This document shows positions 43,290 through 50,969 of a stretch of DNA of 64,000 nt, piece by piece. The notes beneath the pieces are model-generated. The model searched no databases. It was not told the origin of the DNA and saw only the letters and a list, made by a program, of their open reading frames with translations. This DNA comes from Jejudonia soesokkakensis. GTDB taxonomy: Bacteria > Bacteroidota > Bacteroidia > Flavobacteriales > Flavobacteriaceae. Location: positions 62,001 through 126,000 of the forward strand of contig NZ_JBHTBN010000003.1 of the NCBI RefSeq assembly GCF_042664795.1, in the 5' to 3' direction. The position numbers and the translations under genes are program-made. Positions within the stretch are counted from its first letter, which is position 1. Every line of letters begins with the position of its first letter.

Positions 43290-44714
43290 ATGGAAAGTAT
43301 TTCGGTTTTCGACATGTTAAGTATAGGAGTTGGACCTTCCAGTTCACACACCTTAGGCCCTTGGCGTGCCGCACAGCAATGGATCAAAAAGTTACAAGCC
43401 CGTGAACTATTTACCGGAGTTGCTAGTGTACAGGTAAATCTCTACGGATCTTTATCACTTACAGGCAAAGGTCATGCAACAGATATCGCCGTAGTGATGG
43501 GATTGATGGGAACAGACCCTGTAACCGTCGATATAGATTCCATTCAGCCAGCGATTGATTTGCTAAAAGAAACCAATGTTTTGAAACTGAACAATGAAAA
43601 AGAAATCGCTTTCAGCTTTAAAGAAAATATCACTTTTAACCGAAAATTTCTCGATTTTCACCCCAACGGAATTAAATTTGAAGCGACGCTACGCAATGGT
43701 AAAAAAACGCGTGACATCTATTATTCTATAGGCGGAGGCTTTGTCGTTCAGAAAGAAAGAGCCCGTGCGAAAAGACAACGAGAGAAATTTGCTAGTTTCC
43801 CCTACCCTGTTTCAAAAGCAACCGAACTTCTTGACTATTGCACCGCAGAAAATATTTCAATTAGCGAACTTGTTCTTAAAAATGAACTATCGCTGCGGGA
43901 TCCGGACAGAATCGATACTAAACTAAAGGCCATTTGGGATGTCATGCTAGAAAGCATGTATATAGGATGTCATACTAAAGGAGTACTCCCGGGCGGATTA
44001 AACGTAATTCGGCGTGCCTATGAAACGCATGAAAAACTTAAAGGCAACAAAACTTACAACGATAAATACGAGTGGTTGCATTCTATTAGAGATACCGAAG
44101 TGAAATTTAGGCAGATTCTTAAATGGGTGTCTTGTTTTGCATTGGCCGTAAATGAAGTAAACGCATCATTGGGACGTGTCGTTACAGCGCCTACCAATGG
44201 AAGTGCTGGCGTAATCCCAGCTGTTTTGATGTATTACCTGGTGATTGAAAATCATGACGGAAACTTCGCAGATATTAAAAAATTCCTACTTGTTTCGGGC
44301 GAAATTGGAAGCTTGTTCAAAAAGAATGCGACCATTAGTGCCGCAATGGGCGGCTGCCAAGCAGAGATTGGTGTGTCATCGGCAATGGCTGCTGGAGCAC
44401 TTACCGAACTCATGGGCGGATCTCCTGCCCAAGTACTTATCGCTGCCGAAATTGCCATGGAACATCACCTGGGAATGACTTGTGACCCTATAGGCGGTCT
44501 GGTTCAAATACCGTGTATAGAGCGTAATGCTATGGGCGCTATTAAAGCAATCAATGCCTGTGAAATGGCACTTGACCGTGATCCCAATGATGTAAAGATT
44601 CCGTTGGACAAGGTCATTGCAACGATGTGGGAGACGGCTAAGGATATGACTAGTAAATACAAGGAGACCAGTGAAGGCGGACTTGCCGTACAAGTAAATA
44701 TGAGTGATTGCTAA
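43290..44714 (+). CDS. sdaA: L-serine ammonia-lyase (iron-sulfur, single chain)
   Basis: 474 residues, the single-chain bacterial type with the beta domain at the N-terminus and the catalytic alpha domain after it. Signature motifs are SIGVGPSSSHTLGPWRAA at the start, TAPTNGSAGVIPA in the middle and the later GGCQAEIGVSSA and GMTCDPIGGLVQIPCIERN with the cluster-binding cysteines. It deaminates L-serine to pyruvate and ammonia in the cytoplasm. Confidence 0.94.
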   Translation: MESISVFDMLSIGVGPSSSHTLGPWRAAQQWIKKLQARELFTGVASVQVNLYGSLSLTGKGHATDIAVVMGLMGTDPVTVDIDSIQPAIDLLKETNVLKLNNEKEIAFSFKENITFNRKFLDFHPNGIKFEATLRNGKKTRDIYYSIGGGFVVQKERARAKRQREKFASFPYPVSKATELLDYCTAENISISELVLKNELSLRDPDRIDTKLKAIWDVMLESMYIGCHTKGVLPGGLNVIRRAYETHEKLKGNKTYNDKYEWLHSIRDTEVKFRQILKWVSCFALAVNEVNASLGRVVTAPTNGSAGVIPAVLMYYLVIENHDGNFADIKKFLLVSGEIGSLFKKNATISAAMGGCQAEIGVSSAMAAGALTELMGGSPAQVLIAAEIAMEHHLGMTCDPIGGLVQIPCIERNAMGAIKAINACEMALDRDPNDVKIPLDKVIATMWETAKDMTSKYKETSEGGLAVQVNMSDC

Positions 44715-44728
44715 ATCAATCTAATTAT

Positions 44729-45193
44729 CTATTCCTGCTGGCAGTCGTCCCTTCGACGAGAGTCGATTAAATGAATAATTTTCCACCCCTCTTCCAGTTT
44801 AGCTATTGTAAATGCATTGGCGCCACAATGAGAGAAGGTTCCGTTATACCAGAATTCATAGGGAGTCCAAACATGCGCAAGATTGCCATCGATCTGCACT
44901 TCGTATCCTAACAGTTTCTCCTTCCATACTTGGTCTTCTGGTCTTGACCCTATGGATTTTAAAAATCCGGACATAGGAGTGACAGACAATACATTTTTTC
45001 CTTCTCTATTTACCGACGCACTTTGAAGCACTACATTTTCAGCCAAAACAGATTGCATCAACAAGGTGTCTCCTTTGTGAAACCCCTCAAAAAACGTGTC
45101 AATTAGTCCTTTTGCATCAGCTTCTGTAAAGAAATCTTGAGCGGTTATTGTTACTGAAAAACCAAGCATTAGTATTGAAAATAAAAACTTCAT
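44729..45193 (-). CDS. Secreted NTF2-like (DUF4440) protein
   Basis: 154 residues with a signal peptide of about 18 residues. The pattern LIDTFFEGFHKGDTLLMQSVL and the C-terminal WKIIHLIDSRR are those of DUF4440/SnoaL-like proteins. Some are isomerases, but the role here is unknown. It ends 15 bases from the end of sdaA, and the two genes converge. Related in fold, not in detailed sequence, to the gene at 37482. Confidence 0.8.
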   Translation of the reverse strand: MKFLFSILMLGFSVTITAQDFFTEADAKGLIDTFFEGFHKGDTLLMQSVLAENVVLQSASVNREGKNVLSVTPMSGFLKSIGSRPEDQVWKEKLLGYEVQIDGNLAHVWTPYEFWYNGTFSHCGANAFTIAKLEEGWKIIHLIDSRRRDDCQQE

Positions 45194-45257
45194 GATAGAG
45201 AATATTAAGGTTGCTCTTCAAATTTAGTACTTTTACAGTTCATTTTGTACTAAAATT

Positions 45258-46076
45258 ATGAGCGTCGCGAAAAAAGAATACAAACGTATCACCACAAAAA
45301 CCTTGGTAGATATGAAAAAACGTGGAGAAAAGATCTCCATGCTTACAGCTTACGACTTTACCATGGCAAAGATTGTAGATGGGGCTGGCATTGATGTTAT
45401 TTTGGTAGGAGATTCTGCTTCTAACGTAATGGCCGGACATGAAACTACACTCCCCATTACTTTAGATCAGATGATTTATCACGCTTCATCGGTTGTGAGA
45501 GCGATTACCAGAAGTCTTGTTGTGGTGGATATTCCCTTCGGAAGCTATCAAAGTGACCCTAAAGAAGCACTTCGCTCTGCCATCCGAATCATGAAAGAAA
45601 GTGGCGGACATGCAGTGAAAGTAGAAGGCGGAAAAGAAATCAAAGAATCGGTAAAACGTATTTTAAATGCTGGAATCCCAGTTATGGGGCATTTAGGTTT
45701 AACACCACAATCTATTTATAAATTCGGAACCTATACCGTTCGCGCGAAAGAAGAGGAAGAAGCCGAAAAATTAAAACAAGATGCCTTATTATTGGAAAAA
45801 TGTGGCTGTTTTGCAATTGTACTGGAAAAAGTTCCTGCTAAGTTAGCTGAAGAAGTTGCAAAAAGTTTGACTATCCCTATTATTGGGATTGGTGCCGGGA
45901 ACGGAGTGGACGGACAGGTACTTGTAACCCATGACATGGTTGGAATGACCCACGAATTTAATCCGCGGTTCTTACGACGTTACCTTGATCTTTATACCGA
46001 AATGACCAATGCGTTTGAACAATATAGTATGGATGTAAAGAAGGGCAACTTCCCAACGGACGAGGAACAATATTAG
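45258..46076 (+). CDS. panB: 3-methyl-2-oxobutanoate hydroxymethyltransferase
   Basis: 272 residues, complete. PanB transfers a hydroxymethyl group to 2-oxoisovalerate, the first step of pantothenate synthesis. Key motifs are ISMLTAYDFTMA, VLVGDSASNVMAGH, VVVDIPFGSYQ, AVKVEGG, PVMGHLGLTPQ and IGIGAGNGVDGQVLVTHDM, which form the metal and substrate site. Length and motifs fit. The gene is divergent from the NTF2-like gene. Confidence 0.96.
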   Translation: MSVAKKEYKRITTKTLVDMKKRGEKISMLTAYDFTMAKIVDGAGIDVILVGDSASNVMAGHETTLPITLDQMIYHASSVVRAITRSLVVVDIPFGSYQSDPKEALRSAIRIMKESGGHAVKVEGGKEIKESVKRILNAGIPVMGHLGLTPQSIYKFGTYTVRAKEEEEAEKLKQDALLLEKCGCFAIVLEKVPAKLAEEVAKSLTIPIIGIGAGNGVDGQVLVTHDMVGMTHEFNPRFLRRYLDLYTEMTNAFEQYSMDVKKGNFPTDEEQY

Positions 46077-46083
46077 TAGGTTG

Positions 46084-46108
46084 GTATTTTAGATTCTTAG
46101 TATTTTAG
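46084..46108 (+). repeat. Left inverted-repeat arm flanking the four-helix-bundle gene
   Basis: A 25-base arm made of GTATTTTAG, seven bases and GTATTTTAG again. It matches the reverse complement of 46486-46510 at 23 of 25 positions and lies 14 bases before the gene's ATG. Confidence 0.9.
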
Positions 46109-46122
46109 AAGAATTTATTAGT

Positions 46123-46476
46123 ATGCATCGATATAAAGATTTAAAAGTATGGCAACTTAGTAGAGAATTCTGTTCAAAAATCTATATGATTACTGGATCA
46201 TTTCCTACTTCAGAGAAATTTGGACTAATATCACAACTGAGAAGGGCGACAATTTCTATTCCATCCAATATTGCAGAAGGCGCTTCCAGAAATTCTAATA
46301 AAGATTTTTCAAGGTTTCTTGAAATTGCGATAGGTTCTGCTTATGAGATTGAAACACAATTACTTATTTGCGAGGATTTAAAATTCATTTCTAAAGAAGA
46401 ATCTAAGGCACTTGCAGTAGATATAATAACAATAATCAAAATGCTCTCAAAGTTGAAATCAACTCTAAAAGCATAA
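46123..46476 (+). CDS. Four-helix-bundle protein (23S rRNA intervening-sequence / S23 family)
   Basis: 117 residues, starting MHRYKDLKVWQLSREF and containing SQLRRATISIPSNIAEGASRN and FLEIAIGSAYEIETQL, the signature of the S23/IVP family. The fold is a small four-helix bundle, found both inside 23S rRNA intervening sequences and as stand-alone genes in Bacteroidota; function is unknown. Here it is not in rRNA. It is bounded by 25-bp inverted repeats, unlike its neighbours, so it may be a small mobile or captured cassette. A role as a diversity-generating-retroelement accessory protein (Avd-like) is not supported: no reverse transcriptase is nearby. Confidence 0.9.
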   Translation: MHRYKDLKVWQLSREFCSKIYMITGSFPTSEKFGLISQLRRATISIPSNIAEGASRNSNKDFSRFLEIAIGSAYEIETQLLICEDLKFISKEESKALAVDIITIIKMLSKLKSTLKA

Positions 46477-46485
46477 TCCAACAAA

Positions 46486-46510
46486 CTAAAATACTAAACA
46501 TCTAAAATAC
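46486..46510 (-). repeat. Right inverted-repeat arm flanking the four-helix-bundle gene
   Basis: A 25-base arm, reverse complement of the left arm with two mismatches, starting nine bases after the gene's stop. Confidence 0.9.
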
Positions 46511-46565
46511 GAATACACTAACCATCCAAAATATATATCCACATAGCAACAAAGACAACCTTCAG

Positions 46566-47225
46566 GTGCTCTACGAGGACAATCACCTTATTATAGTCAA
46601 TAAACGTCCAGGCGATATTGTTCAAGGTGACAAAACGGGTGACAAACCACTTTCTGAAGTTGTAAAGTCATATATCGCTGAAAAATATAATAAGCCAGGT
46701 GCAGTTTATCTGGGAGTGGTGCATCGACTCGACAGACCTACAAGTGGGATCGTACTTTTTGCACGAACGTCTAAAGCACTTACCCGACTCAATAAAATGT
46801 TTGCCGAAAGAACTACAGAAAAAACATATTGGGCAGTAGTGAAAAACGTACCTCCAAAACAGAATGACCGATTGGTACACTTTCTGAAACGCAATCCAAA
46901 ACAGAATAAATCCTATGCAAATAGCAAGGAAGTTCCAGATAGCAAAAAAGCAATCTTAAGCTACGAACTTATCAAAGAATTAAATAATTATTATCTACTG
47001 AAAATTGATCTTGAAACCGGTAGACACCACCAAATTAGAAGTCAGTTATCGGCAATCAATTGTCCCATAAAAGGAGACCTAAAATACGGCTTTGACCGAA
47101 GCAATAAAGATGCAAGCATTCACCTGCATGCACGAGAATTAAAATTTTCACATCCTGTAAAAAAAGAGCTAATTCATATCCTTGCACCCCCACCAAAAGA
47201 TGCTATTTGGGATGCTTGCATATAA
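46566..47225 (+). CDS. RluA-family pseudouridine synthase, possibly with altered 5' end
   Basis: 219 residues from the GTG at 46566. The catalytic Asp is in VVHRLDRPTSG, with NKRPGDIVQGD before it and ETGRHHQIRSQL after it. The enzyme modifies rRNA or tRNA uridines; the exact site is unknown. The reading frame stays open upstream to a stop at 46503 and would add NKDNLQV directly before the GTG, a stretch I recall from flavobacterial homologues, but no ATG, GTG or TTG precedes it. The native start may have been lost when the repeat-flanked cassette arrived. Confidence 0.85.
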   Translation: MLYEDNHLIIVNKRPGDIVQGDKTGDKPLSEVVKSYIAEKYNKPGAVYLGVVHRLDRPTSGIVLFARTSKALTRLNKMFAERTTEKTYWAVVKNVPPKQNDRLVHFLKRNPKQNKSYANSKEVPDSKKAILSYELIKELNNYYLLKIDLETGRHHQIRSQLSAINCPIKGDLKYGFDRSNKDASIHLHARELKFSHPVKKELIHILAPPPKDAIWDACI

Positions 47226-47332
47226 ATTTTAATTATAAAATTATCACTTTAGATAACAAAATATAACAAATTGATTTAAAACTAAATAACTTATTATTTT
47301 AGACAAGACTAAAAAGTAGAATAAAGCTATTT

Positions 47333-48172
47333 TTATATTAATTTCAATGAAATTAGAAATCCAGGTCGTTGCTGCGAAAGTAAATGTATTGCAGCTTCCG
47401 TTAGCTGAAAAATTCTCCCATATCCTCCTGTAGTTTGAGCATCTCTCATTAAAATAATAAGTTTTCCTGAAGGTGTAATTTGAACTGTTCCAGGTTGTAC
47501 TGGAGCTGTTAAAATTTCGCTGACCCCTACTCCCCTTTTATCTTCAAAAACAATCGCCATTCGGTTACTCTGTGGAGCTATTTTATAAGCACTTTTTAAT
47601 ACTAAATGTTGTTGAAATTTTGATAGCTTATTAAATTCCGGTCCCGCTATAACTTCAACAATATGCTGATTGAAATCGAGAGGTTGCAAATTGGTTTTTA
47701 AAGCTTCAGAAAAGATTGAGGATGAGTTAAATTTTAATACATCGCCTTTTTCAAGTGCTGCTTTTTTGGTAATTCCCTTGTAAAAACTCTGACTCCCTAA
47801 AACAATTTCAGAAACAAAACCTCCTTGTATTGAAATATAGCCATACATTCCCTTCACAGCTGAACCTACATTTAAGGTTGATCCTCGTGAGACTTTTATA
47901 CTTTTATTCAGTGCGATAGGCTTTCCATCGATTGTAGGCTGAAAGTGTGCTCCTGTTACTGCAATCAGAGCATTTTCGTCAAAAAATAATTTAGGTCCCA
48001 TAAGGACACATTCGAGAACTGCTGCTTCCGAAGCATTTCTAACAAGTGCATTTGCGAGCATTGCCGAATGTCCATCCATAGTACCACTTACAGGGACTCC
48101 CATGCTTCTTGATCCAAAGCGTCCTCGATCCTGAAGGGTCGTTACCAAGCCTGCCGAAAGCACTTCAATCAT
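47333..48172 (-). CDS. pxpC: 5-oxoprolinase subunit PxpC (biotin-dependent carboxyltransferase fold)
   Basis: 279 residues of the KipA/allophanate-hydrolase-subunit-2 family, with LVTTLQDRGRFGSRSMGVPVSG at the start and QTTGGYGRI near the end. PxpA, PxpB and PxpC together open 5-oxo-L-proline to glutamate with ATP. It overlaps pxpB by eight bases. The order here, transcribed from NRAMP-like gene to pxpA, pxpB and pxpC, is typical of Bacteroidota. Confidence 0.92.
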   Translation of the reverse strand: MIEVLSAGLVTTLQDRGRFGSRSMGVPVSGTMDGHSAMLANALVRNASEAAVLECVLMGPKLFFDENALIAVTGAHFQPTIDGKPIALNKSIKVSRGSTLNVGSAVKGMYGYISIQGGFVSEIVLGSQSFYKGITKKAALEKGDVLKFNSSSIFSEALKTNLQPLDFNQHIVEVIAGPEFNKLSKFQQHLVLKSAYKIAPQSNRMAIVFEDKRGVGVSEILTAPVQPGTVQITPSGKLIILMRDAQTTGGYGRIFQLTEAAIHLLSQQRPGFLISLKLI

Positions 48173-48893
48173 GGAAGTTCACTTTAAGTTGGTACGTGGT
48201 ATTCGCAATTTCAGTCTCAATAAGTTGAAATTTTTCTATTGAAATAGCTTTAAACCTTACAAGATCTCCTGCTTTGAGGATTCCGGAGGATTCATTTTTC
48301 ATCGAAAATAATTCAATTGGGGTTCTTCCTATTACATTCCACCCCCCGGGGGAGCTTTGTGGATAAATGCCCGTCTGGCTCCCTCCTATAGCTACAGCAC
48401 CTTTTGCTACTTTTGCTCGCGGTATTTCTAGTCTGGGCGTAGCCAACCTACTATCCATTCCGCCTAAGTAGGGAAAACCAGGGAGAAAGCCTATAAAATA
48501 AACCGTATAAAGTTTTTCTGAATGGATATTAATGACCTCAGCTTCGGTTAGATTGTTTATGGTTGCAACCCGAGACAAATCCTCTGCAAAACTGGCATCA
48601 TAGCATACAGGTATTGTTAGCATCCTCTTTTTTAATTCAGAAACTTCAGAATAAGGAGTGCTTTTTTTTGTTTTCAGTAGTTGTATAAATTCTGAAAGGT
48701 TCACTCCAGATTTGAGATAGATGGCTAATTCATGATAGGAAGTAACAGTTTCAAGGACCTCTGAAGCAAACTGTAGTTCGACCCATTTCTGAAACTGTAA
48801 AACTTCAGCATGAATATGTTCAGAAATAATAGCTTCCCATTGCACTATAACAGCATGCTCACCAAAAGGTTGAATCCTTACACTCCCCGTCAT
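48165..48893 (-). CDS. pxpB: 5-oxoprolinase subunit PxpB (KipI family)
   Basis: 242 residues, with GFLPGFPYLGGMDSRLATPR, GAVAIGGSQTGIYPQ and SPGGWNVIGRTP, all typical of KipI/PxpB. It acts with PxpC and PxpA in ATP-dependent 5-oxoproline hydrolysis. The start overlaps the pxpA stop (ATGA). Confidence 0.93.
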   Translation of the reverse strand: MTGSVRIQPFGEHAVIVQWEAIISEHIHAEVLQFQKWVELQFASEVLETVTSYHELAIYLKSGVNLSEFIQLLKTKKSTPYSEVSELKKRMLTIPVCYDASFAEDLSRVATINNLTEAEVINIHSEKLYTVYFIGFLPGFPYLGGMDSRLATPRLEIPRAKVAKGAVAIGGSQTGIYPQSSPGGWNVIGRTPIELFSMKNESSGILKAGDLVRFKAISIEKFQLIETEIANTTYQLKVNFHD

Positions 48894-49624
48894 ATCAGGT
48901 CAATTTTATGAGATTGAAACTGAGAATGCAGGTAGTTTAAAATAGCAACCGAGTCTTTATGATCACTATGAATACAATAGGTTGTAGCGATTATTGAAAT
49001 AATCTGCTTATCTATTGTCTTTACTTTATTGTTTGTAATCATTTGTAATAATTGCTTCCAGGCCTTTTTAGGAGCATGAATAATTGCTTTAGCATGCGAT
49101 CGCGGTACGAGTGTTCCCTGTTGGGTATAGCGTCTATCAATAAAAGCTTCAAATTGTAAGGGTAATAAATTTTCTGCTTTTTTATGTAGAATGCTTCCAT
49201 GCTGAACATACAACTTAGGACGTTGTTTGGTTGCAAGTATTGCCTCCACCACAGCATCTGCGGTAAGCGCATCAATAGCAGAGTAGTTGTATAATGCTCC
49301 GTGGCATTTTACATGATGTACCGAAATACTTTCCGAAGTACAGATGTCAAAGAAGGCGGTTAGCTGATTTAATATCGATTCGATTAGTTCGGATTTTGTC
49401 ATGGTAACGATTTTCCTTCCGAAGTTATTGGTGTCTGGAAACGAAGGATGTGCCCCTACTTTTACATTGTGTTTTTTAGCCAATAAAATAGCCTTTCGCA
49501 TTGTTTTCTCGGTACCATAATGGCCACCACAGGCAATACTACAGGAAGAAATGAGCGGCATGATTGCCACATCCTTTCCAGTGCCTTCACCCAAATCTGC
49601 GTTAATATCAATTGTATATGCCAT
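48890..49624 (-). CDS. pxpA: 5-oxoprolinase subunit PxpA (LamB/YcsF family)
   Basis: 244 residues. The start MAYTIDINADLGEGTG and later CGGHYG, VGAHPSFPD and VHHVKCHGALY are the YcsF/PxpA family signatures. It begins directly after the stop of the NRAMP-like gene, with no gap, so all four genes are one operon. Confidence 0.93.
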   Translation of the reverse strand: MAYTIDINADLGEGTGKDVAIMPLISSCSIACGGHYGTEKTMRKAILLAKKHNVKVGAHPSFPDTNNFGRKIVTMTKSELIESILNQLTAFFDICTSESISVHHVKCHGALYNYSAIDALTADAVVEAILATKQRPKLYVQHGSILHKKAENLLPLQFEAFIDRRYTQQGTLVPRSHAKAIIHAPKKAWKQLLQMITNNKVKTIDKQIISIIATTYCIHSDHKDSVAILNYLHSQFQSHKIDLI

Positions 49625-50857
49625 CTATATATAGCCAAAAACTTTTAAAAGTGTTCTTGCTCCCAAAATACAGGCTGTGATAAGAATTAAGATTCCGAAG
49701 ATATTTTGTGTTACAGAATTTTTATACCTCCCTAACACTTCCTTTTTATTTACTACCCATAGTAAGAAACCTGCAATGATTGGTAAAAGCAGTCCGTTGG
49801 CAATCTGTGCAAATTGAATAATCTCAATAGGGTTCACACCTACGGAAGACAAAACAACACCCAATAACAACACCACTATCCAAACAGCTCTAAATTTAAT
49901 TGATTTTAGATCTTTCTTCCACCCAAAGCATCCTCTCGCTACATAAGCAGCCGCTAAAGGCGCTGTAATTGCTGAAGTGATTCCCGCTGCAAACAACCCT
50001 AGACTTAGGAAATACGTGGCAAATGAGCCATATAAAGGGGCTAAACTTAATGCCAGATCTGAAGCATTAGCAACTTGCTGTGATTCGATCGCTGCAGCCG
50101 AAATAATGATCGCCATAGAAACGAGTCCGCCGAGGATAATAGAAACATACAGGTCTTTTCTAGCCGCTTTCAGGTTTGCAGAAATTGATTCCCCTTTCCA
50201 CTTTTCTTTCACTAAAGTCGCATGAAGGAAAAGGTTGTAAGGCACAACAGTAGTTCCTACAAGCGCAATGATGGTCAATATTCCTTCTTTTGGAATGACA
50301 GGTGTAAAAATTCCTTTTAGAACTGAAACCATATTCGGCTGTGTCCCTATGGCGGTAATTATAAACGAAACACTCATAAGCAGGACCAAGCCAACTAAAA
50401 ATCGCTCAATGAGTTTATAATTACCAATAAAAAGGAGGACAAATGCAATAATTCCTACAAGTATGCTTAAGGGACTAAGCTGAAAACTTCCAATAGCGAT
50501 TGTACTTTCAGAAAAAATAGTTTGTAAGCCAAGCACACCACCACTAATATTTCCTGCTTCATAGGCTGCATTTCCAACAAGAATGGCAGATAAGATTAGG
50601 ATGATCGCTATGGCTCGAATAAATGAGCTTTTAATTTGTTTTTTTACAGTTTCAGCAAGTCCTTCCCCGTAGACGATACCTAAGCGAGCAGCCATTTCCT
50701 GTAAAACGATCGTTGCTACAATAGATAGTACCATTGCCCACAACAATGTAAATCCATACTGCACTCCTGCAAGGGTACAAGTAGTTACTGTGCCAGGCCC
50801 TATAAACGCTGCTGCAATTAAAGTTCCAGGGCCTATATTTTTAAATGGATTATTCAC
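49625..50857 (-). CDS. NRAMP-family transporter with altered metal-site motifs
   Basis: 410 residues, about 11 helices, GTG start at 50857. The fold matches NRAMP: two helix repeats, with conserved glycine-rich TM1 (AAAFIGPGTVTTC) and TM6 (GTTVVPYNLFLHA). But the TM1 metal motif DPGN reads GPGT (20-23) and the TM6 motif MPHN reads VPYN (205-208), so the Asp, Asn and Met ligands are missing. Because it sits at the head of the pxpABC operon, it may carry a 5-oxoproline-like substrate or act as a non-manganese transporter; this is an inference. Confidence 0.85.
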   Translation of the reverse strand: MNNPFKNIGPGTLIAAAFIGPGTVTTCTLAGVQYGFTLLWAMVLSIVATIVLQEMAARLGIVYGEGLAETVKKQIKSSFIRAIAIILILSAILVGNAAYEAGNISGGVLGLQTIFSESTIAIGSFQLSPLSILVGIIAFVLLFIGNYKLIERFLVGLVLLMSVSFIITAIGTQPNMVSVLKGIFTPVIPKEGILTIIALVGTTVVPYNLFLHATLVKEKWKGESISANLKAARKDLYVSIILGGLVSMAIIISAAAIESQQVANASDLALSLAPLYGSFATYFLSLGLFAAGITSAITAPLAAAYVARGCFGWKKDLKSIKFRAVWIVVLLLGVVLSSVGVNPIEIIQFAQIANGLLLPIIAGFLLWVVNKKEVLGRYKNSVTQNIFGILILITACILGARTLLKVFGYI

Positions 50858-50908
50858 TTCCGTTTTGTTCTCTCATTAACCTACTCTTGTACTTTCAGTT
50901 AAAGGTAT

Positions 50909-50939
50909 AAAAAAAGGGACGCTAACACAGCGCCCCTTT
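50909..50939 (-). terminator. Terminator of the M16 protease gene
   Basis: On the minus strand AAAGGGGCGCT and AGCGTCCCTTT pair with one mismatch over a five-base loop and are followed by seven Ts, about 30 bases after the stop. Confidence 0.82.
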
Positions 50940-50969
50940 CTATAAAATCTATTTCTGAAATAGTTCAGC

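Noticed and set aside
46084..46510. Diversity-generating retroelement with an Avd-like four-helix protein
   Set aside because: No reverse transcriptase and no template/variable repeat pair lie nearby; the protein carries the S23/IVP signature.
49625..50857. Ordinary manganese transporter MntH
   Set aside because: The DPGN and MPHN metal-site motifs are absent.
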